The translations under genes were made by a program, and so were the position numbers. Under the pieces are notes generated by a model. It searched no databases. It had not been told where the DNA came from and saw only the letters and a list, made by a program, of their open reading frames with translations. This document shows positions 12,401 through 24,400 of a stretch of 30,798 nucleotides of DNA, piece by piece. Source of the stretch: Flavobacteriales bacterium UBA4474 (GTDB lineage: Bacteria > Bacteroidota > Bacteroidia > Flavobacteriales_D > Sanyastnellaceae); assembly GCA_002389295.1 (NCBI GenBank), contig DGOE01000016.1, positions 1 to 30,798 of the forward strand, read 5' to 3'. Each line of letters starts with the position of its first letter. The stretch's first letter is position 1.

Positions 12401-15400
12401 CCGCAGTGCATCCCGATTCGCTCGGCGGACTGGACAACCTCCTCGCCGACTACAACGCGGGAGAGTTCCACCTCACCCCCCCTCCTGCCAACCATGGCCT
12501 GTGGCGTGAAGGCAGCGATGTCAAAGTGTTCAATGCGAACACCCTCAAGACTTCCATCGATCTGTCTCCAACTGGAGATTTCAATGACCACAAAATCCAT
12601 GTGGCCTTCCCAATCAGCGCCCCCAAATTCAACCATGAGACCCTTGCGGACCTGAGTTACAGTGGCGCGGATGCGGTGAACAACGGCTTGCCATACTGGG
12701 GCATCCCCAACGGCGTCCCGGCCTACGCCGAGATGTACGTGCGCGTGCGCAATGAGCTCACCGGTGCCCTCTTTGACACGGTTTTGACCACCCTTCAGGA
12801 GCCCCTGCTGCTCAAGAACTGCCCGCACATCATGAACGACTCCATCTACATGGACATCAAGGTGGGTCAGATGAACAATTCCGACGGTCAGCTCAAGTTC
12901 ACCGGAGGCGATCCCGTGGTGATTTCTGCTTCTGTCCTTTGGATGACTGAGGGGCGCCGGACGATGCTCTGGTCGGACCGGGACATCGAGCACAATACCT
13001 TGACCATGTGCACGGACATCTCTCCGTCCTTCGCCTTGCAAGAAGACCCTCAGGAACAGCAACACCTGATTGAAGTCGACCACGTTCTCACCGATGCAGA
13101 CGGCAACGAGCTGACCTACACCGCTACAGATTCCATCGGCCTGAGCACAGTCACACTGGTCTGGAACCACAACCAGTCCATGTACAGTTCAGGAGGAAGC
13201 ATGTACCTGCAGCGCCGCAACTATGAAGACTACGGCGGCACGATTCTTGGTTGGGAATACGCCACTGGCGATGCATCCAAGCCCTGGTCACACGATCAGG
13301 CTGAGGCCAAACCCTTCTACAATGTCGACGCCGACTTCAACGGCAACCTCGACCCCATCTTCTACACCGACAGCACCCTCTACCACAACATCTGGAGCTG
13401 TGAGACGGCTGAATACCGTGTCAAGCAGGACATGTGCGGCGATGAGTTCCACACCCCGACCATCCAGGTCTCCATCCAAGGTTCCGTTTCGGACCCCTGG
13501 AAGTATGTGGATGAACTGAACGAAGGTGTATTCGTCTCCCAAGGACGCTATCCCTATAAGGTCCGGATCGAGTGGTCCGAAGCTGTGGACGATGAAGGCC
13601 TCATCGACCAGTTCCGCCTGTACCGCAGGCTCTACCAACCCGCCGAACCCAACGATGACGCCTGGGAGCAGATCTTCTCCTCGGAGGACATCACTTGGTT
13701 CATCGACCAAGACCTGGCGGCCGGCAGCCTCTACGAATACAGGGTGGGATCGGTCATCACCTGTGGCACCGGAAATGCAGTGCAGCAGTACTATAACCCC
13801 ACCCCTTATCCAATTGGATTCCGCTCAAACTATGGCGGTGTTGAGGGACGCATCACCTTCGAAAATGGTGCGCCTGAGGACAGCGTACATGTCGTGGTCG
13901 AGCCCCAAGGGCTCAACCTCGCGCGCAATTCCATGCTGTTGGAGGAAGGCGAATACGCCAAATTCGACATCCGATTGGACGAGATGCGGGAGGAGGGCGA
14001 CCTGAACCACTGGCCAGACATCCACTCAGACCACTTCCATCCCACCCTCAGTTTTGTGGATTCAACGGGCCTCAGGGTGAGCGAAGGGGTCAGTGTGTCC
14101 CAATGGGTCAAGGTGCCCAAGGCAACCCTGCTCGGACATCCCGTAACAGGCGCAGGCGCTGCGGAAGAAGCGCCACTGTTTACCCTGAATTACCACGACC
14201 CACTGGCCAACCTCGAGAAAGAGAGCCTGAGCATTTGGGCGAGGAAAATCAATGGCAACGATGGTCAATACCGACTGTCCGCACGTCAATCTGGTGTCTT
14301 CACTGATTTCGGTGCCTTCGAATTGGATTACGACAAGTTCCAGCACCTGACCTTCACCATGGCCAATGTGGAAAGTGGACGAGAAGTTCCGGGCATCCGG
14401 ATCTACGTCAGGGCCCATGGTGACGACCCCGGCGTCATCGAGCAACCGGTGGAATTCTACGATTTCCGCGGACCCGATGACGTGATCCAAATGATCCGCG
14501 AGAATTGGAGTGCTTGGATTTGGAATGCCGCCACCGGCACCTCCGGTTTCTGTTCCGATCCGAATGCGCTCAACTTCGCCGGAAACGAACTGGGAGGCAG
14601 CCTCGAATACTGCGACTACGAAATGCCGAGCGGATGCACCGATCCGCAGGGACAGAACTACCTCGAGTACGCCCTGTTCGAACCAGGCGGCGGTGAGGAC
14701 GCATGCAATTACTCCTACTACGGAACGGGTGAGGAAATCGCGCTCCATTGGTTCAGCGATGACGACGCCAACCCCTATGAATATCCCGTCATCCTCCGCT
14801 TGGAGGGAGATGGTTCCGAAACTGTCGTGAAGAGTTTCTGGTCCGATCTGAACCGCTACCAAGACAGCTTGCAGGTGTTGGGCATGCTTTACCCATACAG
14901 CTCTGTGGTCATGTCAGTGAAACTCCCCAACGGCGACTACCGCATGCGCGTACTCGACAGCCGGGAGGAAGGCGACGGCAGCCTGCCGCACATGGAAGCG
15001 GACAGCTTCTCGGGAAACTTCGCCTTGTACAACAGCGTCGGCGTGAACCACGTCACCTGTAGCCAGTACATCCAGGACGAAGCCAATGGCGGCTCCTACG
15101 ACCTCAGCATCATCACGCACAGCGCTTTGGCGAGCGGAGTCGGCCAAATCGACAACTTCCTGCTCGTGGATTGTGCGGAATGCTTCTCCGTGAACTTCCT
15201 CAACAACGCCACGATCGAAATGCCACTGACGGCCAAAGGCCAAGATGCGATCGAAGGTGCATCCACCTATGAATTCTGGTGGCGGACCGCGGATGTCATC
15301 GACGGCGAGACCTATCTCTTTGGTGACATCTTCACCATCGAAGGCGACGACAGTTCGGGCGACATCACGCTGCGCGTGGTGGAAGACACCGAAGACCCGT

Positions 15401-18400
15401 CCAACATGGGCAATGCCAAGTGGGAATTGACCGGCCCCGCCGGCACCATGCGCCGGATTCCGGAACAGCCCACGTACAATGAGTACGCGGTGATTCCGGG
15501 GCAATGGTACCACGTGACCCTGGCTGTAGGACAGCCGACTGGAGATGGACAGCCCATGGCCTATTTCACCATGAGGAGCACGGACCAGAACTTGGCGGAC
15601 AACGAACCGTGGAACAATCCGCGCCACTTCGAATTCGACAACCTCGACGACGATGGCAACCCACTGGATCTATCGGCACAATTCGTCATCGCACCTGTTG
15701 ACCCATCGGCCAACTACAATGCCGAAAAGATCATCCTCGGTGGATCCAATGTGCTCATCCACCGCCTCTCCATCTGGGAAGGCATCTTGACCCCTGGGGA
15801 AAGTGCGTCTTTGTTCGAAGGAGCAGACCTGCGCGGTTCTACCTTCAATGCCACGGTCATGCCCAACGAGACGGGTGTGTGGGTTCAGCCAGACGGCGGA
15901 GACCTTCCCTTCTCGCGCCTGAGGTCTGTGCTTGTGCCCGACAATGCGGGACGCTTCGTGGACCAGATGCTCGACAAGCAGCTGCAGCCGCAAGGCACGA
16001 ACTTCGATGCCAACCCCATCAGCGAAGCTTACTTCGTGGGCAGCGAGGTCGCTACCGGCGCCGGAGCCCTGACCGTGGATGGCACAACAGGTGCAGACGA
16101 ACTGCCGAGCATCAACCGCAAGTCCATTCGACGCGCACCTTATGGTCAGTGCAATCCCGGTTGCAACCGACTCTTCGACGCTTGCAACTTCAACCCCTTC
16201 GCCAACCAATTCATCGATTGTGAATTGAGCTGCACCGGAGAGGGACTGCGCATGGCCAAGATGGCTGCGGAAGCCATCGTCTATGACGAGATCCGTGCTT
16301 GGGGCAACGCCCCTTTCTATGCTTACGCGGAAGGATCTCGCGTGGTACCGGGCGCTCCCCTGTACGGTCAGGATTACCGCAGTTGGGAAGCCGCCAAATT
16401 CTGGATGCAGCGTTATCCCAGCAACTTCACTGAAGGCATGCTCCTGATGTACGACGCCGACGAAGGATTGGGCAACGCCCTCTACGACCGCGCCAAGTAT
16501 ACCGTGGACAATGAGTCCTGGATGGGACACAATGCCGCCCTTTACCACCAGACATTTGCTCTGAGCAGTTCAGCGGATACCAGCTGGTATCAGATTCCGG
16601 ACCCGACCCGCAACTACTTTGCGAACGGTCCCCTGCGCGACCTGCCTCAGAGCCTCGGCAGCTGGGCTTACACGAACATCAATTCAGGTGGAGGCTACGT
16701 GATCGGCAACGTCAAGTTTGTCGGCTCAGGAGACTTCTTTGACATCAAGCCCAGCAAGTCCACCAGCGGATTCGAACACATCTTCGAACCCGCCCAACGG
16801 ACCACCATCATTGGCGACGTCCTGCTGCTGTCAGAGGACCAGGACTTCATCGACAAGAGTTCCTTCGAGGTCGAGGTAAGGGTGACTTACCAAGACCTTC
16901 CGGCAGGTCAAACTGATTACGCCAATGTCACGTCTCCCGGGTCTTCTTACTGCCCTGTAGCCAATGTCAGCTTCAAGGTGGATGGTTCAGTGGCCATGGA
17001 CGACGAAAGTCAAGCCATCAAAACCGACCAATATGGTTTTGCCAAACTTTCCATCCCTCGTGGAGAACACCTCATAGAACCAATCCTCAAAGACAACGAT
17101 GAGGACAATGACGAGGACAACCACGTCTTTGCAAGCACTTCAACAAGTGGAAGACAAGTCTTCATCACAGGACCCGTTCTACGGGATTCAGATGGCAACC
17201 TGCCGAGCGATGTTCAATTCGTGGACATCACAAAGCGACGCGCCATTGGTCGCATTGTAACCGGTGATGCCATGGGGGCCGCGGCATGGGATGCCAGCGC
17301 CAACAACTTGGGCCTCACTTCGTTTACCCTGCTCCCCATCGACAAGGTGGAAAACCAGAACACCTGGACTCAAGCGTTTGGTTGCCCAGCCCTCAAAATC
17401 ACCACAGATACCACCACTGGACAATACGAATTCTACGGCTTGCCGAAGGACTACCGCATTGCCATTTCATCTGACACGATTCTGATCCCCTCTGTTTTTG
17501 ATGCTTGTGGCGGTTTCGAACACCTGGATGTCCAAGGTTGGAAGCGCGAATTGCCTGCTACCTCCAGCACAGGTCGTGCATGGTCAGCCGGTTTCAGCAA
17601 TTACATGAAAGCAACCTCAGAAGGAGACTACAATCCATTCAAGGCGGATTATGCCGTTTGGAATTTGAGTCTCCTGCCACAGGAATGGTCACACAACAGC
17701 GAATACCCCAGCCACCCCATTGCAGAGGGCACCTCCGCAATGCCTGCCAACTTTGCTGAAAACAGCAACAGCAGGGTGTTCGACCGACAAGACTTGATCT
17801 ACAATCCTGCGATTGAGCTCATTGTGAATCAAATCCAAACAGATGGAAGCCAGGAATGCAACCCTGAAGCTCCAGCGCTGGCCTACCCCATTTTGGAACA
17901 AACTTTCCTCGGAGAAACGGAACTGTACCACACGGATGGTGAAGCCAAATATTTCCTGGATGCCGAACGGTATCTCGCGGCGTACAAATTTGCCCAAGAT
18001 GACAAGGAAGAAAACGCTTTGGATGGTGTCGCCCCGTTCCCACTGGGCCTACCAGTCTTGCACTCCCATGTGAAATACTGCATGTCCATCTATGGTTCAC
18101 GGCAGTCTTACACGGAGATTCCACACCCCACAATCCAAGACTCCATCTCCTATGCCTTTGGTGACACCACCAAAGTGAAGGGCGACCAGTACTCCCTCAC
18201 CATCACCAATTCACTGGCCAAGGGAGACAATGTGGTGACCCAAACCTTGAGCGAGGACAGTCTGATCTATTCTTTCTCCTGTAAGGAACCTAACGAGTAC
18301 AACACCAACGACCAAGGTGTCCATGTACCCACGGGCAACATGAGCATGGTCATGTCCGCTTATGGAATCACCGTTGACATCTGGGACCCATTTGCCCACT

Positions 18401-21400
18401 TGATACCACAAGAAGCGGATTTAGAAGAAGTACCGGGACTGCTCCGCCATTGGTCTGACCAGGAGCTGTTGTTTCAAAGGAACCGCTTTGACGCCATCAT
18501 TTTTGGTGATTATGCAGCTTCTGATCCTGTCCCTGTTTCTTCCGATGCCATTTTGGATTTCATCCTCCGGGATCCACCGGGTGATGCCTCATACTGCACC
18601 CTTGAACAGGGTTCTATAATGTCCATGTCCAAGTCCATCTCTACTTCTGAAATGGCAGGAATGGACCGCAAAAAGAACTCGGATGTAAGTGCAAAAAAGA
18701 ATGACGAAGGGGGACTGGTATTGGCCCCGTTGGGCATTGGAATGCAACAGAGTTCAGCCACTGAATTCCAAGCCGGTCTCAATACATCCCAAACTGAGGA
18801 ATACACCAAGGACAAGTTCGGAGAAGTCAGCATTGAAGAGTCCCTGGAATTCAATCAGGCGATCACGACTTCGGGCATTAGCCACAAAGAACAAGACTTG
18901 TTTTATGGCGAGGTCCGGAATACCTCGATGTCCAACCATCGCATATTCGGTATCAATCCCACCCAATCTGTCATCAACGCTTCGCTTGGCCAAAATGTGG
19001 CCAGTGAAATGGGCATTCCTTTCAACGACGAACAAGGGGCACCTCAAGCCGTATTCGCCGATGGAGATGGAGATGGCATTTTGGATGAGATCATGATGAT
19101 GAAGCTCGACGATAACGGCAACGTTACCGGAGAAGTGACCCCGTTCGTCATGAACTGGTCAGGCCGGGTCAAACAGGCCATCCTCCCCGCCAGTCATTTC
19201 ATGAAGACCCAATACACCATCGAGAATGTGGACATCCCCATGCTCATGACGGCACGAGACGCTTACTTCTCGAATCATCCCGAGCTGTACACATGGCCAG
19301 ACGGAACACCGAGCAATGTCCAATACAACCAGCTGGGTTGGAAGTACCCATATCGGGTCATTTGGTCTGGAGATGCAACAGATGAACCGGATACGGTTTG
19401 GACCGACATGAAGTTGGCCAACAACGATGATCACCGTTGGGAAACCTTCTATTCCGCTTGGTTGTCTTCAGTTGGGCAGGGCATTCCCAACAAGGCCAGC
19501 ACCATTACCAAGGGTTACAATGTGCCCTCGGCCATTCAGTCATTGGTGGACCTCTCCAGTGACATACTGGATGGAGACCTGCCTACTGAACTGCAATTGG
19601 CTGGGGTGCCTCATGATGTGACAGCTCGCCTTCTGACCGACAAGTTCATCGGCGATGACAGGATCGGCCCAGGTTACAGGTTCCTTGCTGCGGACATCAC
19701 CCTTGACTCCGTGCGGTTCTTCAACAACCAAATCGCACAATGGTCCAAGATCTTGGCCCAAAACGAGTTTGAGAAAATCAATGCCCGTCGGTTCATTTTC
19801 GACAACATTGGCAGCTACAGTGAAATTGATCAATTGTCCGATTGGTCAGAAGACCTGCAGACTTCTGGAGCAACAGCCGCACAGTTCTCCTTGGATGATT
19901 TCACATCCAGCACCTCTGACCTAGAGGCGTTTGACCCTGATGCCATTGACATCTGGTCCAGTGCCGACTTCGAACCCTTCTTCCTCACGTTCAGCGGGGG
20001 TGGCGCAGAGTTCACCCAATCCATCACCAAGACCAACATCCAAACGACAGAAAATGCAGTGGAGCTCAGTTTCCTGAGTCAAGGAAGCTTGAATGTTGAG
20101 GTGTATTGCTCTGGACAAGGATTCAACCAAGGGGGTGGAGACTTGAAGCAAATCACAGAGGTTCGGGAAAATTCAGAGACCAATGAGAGCTCTATGACGT
20201 TTAGCTACACCCTGAGTGATGATGACTTCCAAGATTTCTATCTGGTCGCTGTGATCCCAGGGGCAGGAGCCAATGGCCCCATATTCCTGAACCTGGGCGG
20301 TGCTTCATCATGCAAATACCGCGACGCGGACATTTCCCAATACAGTGAGTGGTTCCCCGCATTGATACCCAGTTCCAACACCGTTTCAGGCAGCCTCTTG
20401 GATTGCAACAATGCGACCCTGGCGGAACCTGTATGGTCCCGAACCATTGACACCAACAAGGTGATCATGGACCCCGTATCGGGCGGTACATGGCATGCCA
20501 TGGATCCCGGTCAAATTGAAGCGAACACCGCTACACTTGCTGGAGGCCCAAGCGACGCAATATTGGCCATACAAGGAGGAATATTCGCCGTTCAAATAGC
20601 ATACAACATTGTCAAGCAAAATTATGCAGGAGCAGCGCAAGTGGGAATCGCTGCCGCAGCTTGGGGAGCCTTCTTGGCAGCAGATGCTGGCATCACGTAT
20701 GGTTTCCGGCAACTTGTGTCCTCCGAATACGGAGGTGCATTTGCAGGAGAAGGGTTCAGCGATGCCAATGTGCTCGCCATCGAAGATGCCGTAGAAGCGG
20801 ATGATGTCTTTATCGCCGATGGGATGTGCGCCGATATTTTCGAAAAGGACGCCTACTTCGAAGTTCAGCCTGCAACGGTTCAATTGCAGGTTCCGAACAT
20901 CACGGTTTCATATGATGCTCCTGGAGGAAACAGCGTGAGTGATGCCACCGAGGTCAGTGCTACGGCATTCATGGACCAGTCCATCGGGATGACTTTGCAT
21001 TTGCGCAACAATGCTCCGAACCCCATCGGGGGATACGCCAATTTCCTGATCTTTTCGGACGTCACTTTGAATACCCTCGGTGCAGAGGTTACCATTGGAG
21101 GAACGGATGGCAACGCAGGGGCATTTGGTTACACCATCGAGCCATCTTGGTCCAGCTCGGCTCCCCTTGGAGGCGCTTATGATGTCCCCGTTGTCTTCGA
21201 GCATTCCGGAGTTGACAATCCTGATTTCCAAAATGGATCCGTTCAAATCATCATGGAGTCTGAATGCGACAACTTCATCAGTGACGCCGTCAAGGTCAAC
21301 TTGAATTTTGAGCCGGCATGTTCAGATGTGACCATGCTACAACCCTTGGAGAACTGGACTGCCAATTTGGACCGGATCACCAATGGGAGTACTGAGCACC

Positions 21401-24400
21401 CCTCCGACCTCTCCATCAATGTGGATGTCTCCAAAAATCATTTCACGAATTGGGTCCAACCCAACAGCAGCATTGATTACATCTCTGGAGAAGGCCCGGT
21501 GGTTGTGGAATACCGCCTGGGCAATGGATCCATTTGGTCCCCAATCAGCAATTCTCTTGCGTTTGGAACCGACAGTACCGTCATCTTGAATGAAGATGGC
21601 AGCCTCAATGACGTCACCCTTTCATGGAAACCCATCATTGCTGAGCAGTTGTGCAACCCGTTGACTTCGGCGGATGGCACCTCTTGTTTGGGTTATGAAG
21701 GTGAAGTCCTGTTGCGTTCAAGAAGTGTGTGCGCCGATCCTTTTGCTTTGCCTAAGACTTCTGAAGTCATTTCGGGCTATGTCGATTATGTACGTCCCGA
21801 GCTCTTTGGCAGCGTGCTGCCATCGGACGGCTTCCTCGAGCCTGGCGATGAGTTGCAGTTGCGCTGGTCCGAAGGGATGGAAACGTCCAATCCGGCCTTT
21901 ACGCTGAGCCCCGACTCCATCAAGATCAGGGCGACACAGAATTCGGACTACACCAAAAACAGCGGTGGAGTCAAATTCACGGAGGACGAGCACTTAACCG
22001 TGGTCCAGGGTCCGCACCTCGACGCCTACTACGTCGATGAGGACATGATCGGATTCCCCGGTTGGTCCGTGAGCTGGAAGCAATGGGGCGGCGGCCTCTA
22101 CGGCGTTCAGGACACTGCATCTGGCACCATTGGGGCCACTTCTGCAGACCCCGAAGCGCTCATTGTCGCGCCGAATCAAATCACGGTGGTTGTTCCCCCG
22201 TCTAATGCGAGCGGTGTGGTCTTCACCCAAGGCGACCAGTCGGGATACAGCCTCACCGGTGAGTTCGTCGACATCGACCATTTCAAGCTGACTTCCACGG
22301 TACCCAATGTGGGCACTTCGTCCTACACCGTCCAGATTTCAGGTGCGAACGCACAATGGAATGGACTGTGGAACCAGTTGGAATTGGTCTTTGAACCAAC
22401 AGCCACCGAAGGCTCCTACAATTGGAGACTCGACCTGAACGGAGCACCGGCAGGCCAAAATGGTGTCATCACAAACATCAACTTGGAACCCACGCGCCTC
22501 ACGCTTGGAAACGGCTGGATCAATGGACACCCCACCGGCGATCCGTTGAGCATGCCCATGCAAGACTTCCGCATGTGGAACAGCCAGCGCGAGACCTATG
22601 CTTCGGAGACTCCGGCCTTCCAGATCACTGGAAACGAAATCGGATTGCAGCTTTGGTTGCCCATGGATGAACTGGAAGGCACTCCTGCCGACCGCGCCCG
22701 GATGCGGGACGTCATCATGGAGGCCAATTGGTACAGTCCAGGAGCCTCCCATGCCCTCGACTTCGCCTCCAACACCAACGGTTCGCTTATCCCGAGCATT
22801 TCTGGTGTGAACTGGACGCCTGACGGCACCCGCAATACGACCCTCGAGTTCTGGGTCAAGCCGGGTGGACTGAACGAAGGCATCATGAGCATAAACGGCA
22901 CGGCCGATCCCGACATCGACCTGCGCCGCGTGGGCTGGTCCGGTTTCATCGACGAAGCAGGACGCCTCGGCTTTGCCAACGGCACCGACACCATGCGCAC
23001 GCAGGTGCCGCTGTCACAAAGCTGGCACCATGTCGCCCTCGTCCGCCGCTACAACGGCACGGCGCTCCTTTACGTCGACGGTGAGGAAGTCGCAGGCGAT
23101 CCCGCCTACGACCACGGCAAGCTCATTCCTGTCGTGCTGCACCTCGGTGCGCGCAACCAGCTGCCTTCGGGCATTGGAGAGTGCCACGACCTGCAGGGCA
23201 TCAGCTTCAACACCGACGGCGACGCCAACGTGCACCAGGCCGGTTCGCTGGGCTGGGCCATGTTCAATGGGGTCCCCGCAGAGTTCTTCGGAGACGGCAC
23301 TGTCGCCACCGATGACCTCGATTACGCCAACGCCTTCCACCCCTCGGAACAGGCCTGCATCGACGCTTGCGTAGATGCGCCACCGAGCGGCGCCCCCGTG
23401 GGCTATGACCGGTTCTTCACCGGCAAGCTCGACGAACTGCGCGTGTGGAATACGGCTTTGACCAAGGAGACCATCGTCAAACAGATGCGCGATGGCGTCT
23501 ATGGGTATGAGAACCTCGTGCTCCACGTGCCGTTCGAAACGGGCATTGTGGCAGACACGTTGGCTGTACATCCGTACGACGCATACGTCTACGCCCCCTA
23601 TGACGGCTTTGATTACTTCAACGATGCATCCTCCATGCTAACCACCCACGGATACAACGCCGTGGAGCTGGGCAACATTGGAAACGGTGGACTCACCTCC
23701 ATCATCAGTGGCATCCAAGAAGAGGATGCGCCGTTGATGCAGTCTGCACCGCAGACCACCCTGAGCGCGGTGGGCGACATCATGGATGTGTCTTGGAACT
23801 CCCTCCACGACGAGTGCATCATCGAACTCAACGAACAGAGCCTCTACAAATACGAGGACCAGCTCGTGACCTTCGTGATCCCCAAGACACAGCTGCGCGA
23901 CGAAGCCGGAAACGCCACGGAAAGCGACCTCGTCTTCGAGATGCTCATCGATAGGAATCCGCTGAAGTGGAGCGAAACAGAAGCCCAGGTCGAACACGAG
24001 TTCGACATGGAAACCGTGAGCTACACCACAGAGATCATGAACGTGGGCAACACCACCAAGTACTTTGAGGTCAGCGGGCTACCGGCTTGGATTGAAGCAT
24101 CTCCTTCAAGTGGGAACATCCCGGCCAACAGCACGATGGAGATCACCTTCTCTGCGCCAGAGGCCTTGCCCATCGGATACTTCGAGTTTGATGCCAGGTT
24201 GAAAGGCGGCCTGCCTTGCGGCAACGCATCCTCCGGTGGATTCTGCTATGCGGAGCGCTTTACCCTCGGGGTGGACATCTTCGCCACACCGCCTGAGTTG
24301 GAAGTCGACGTGGCCGCCTTCGAGTACATCATGCCTCTGGTGACCAAGGCTTACATCAACAACGCCGCCAGCACCGACGAAGACGACATCGTCATGGCGT

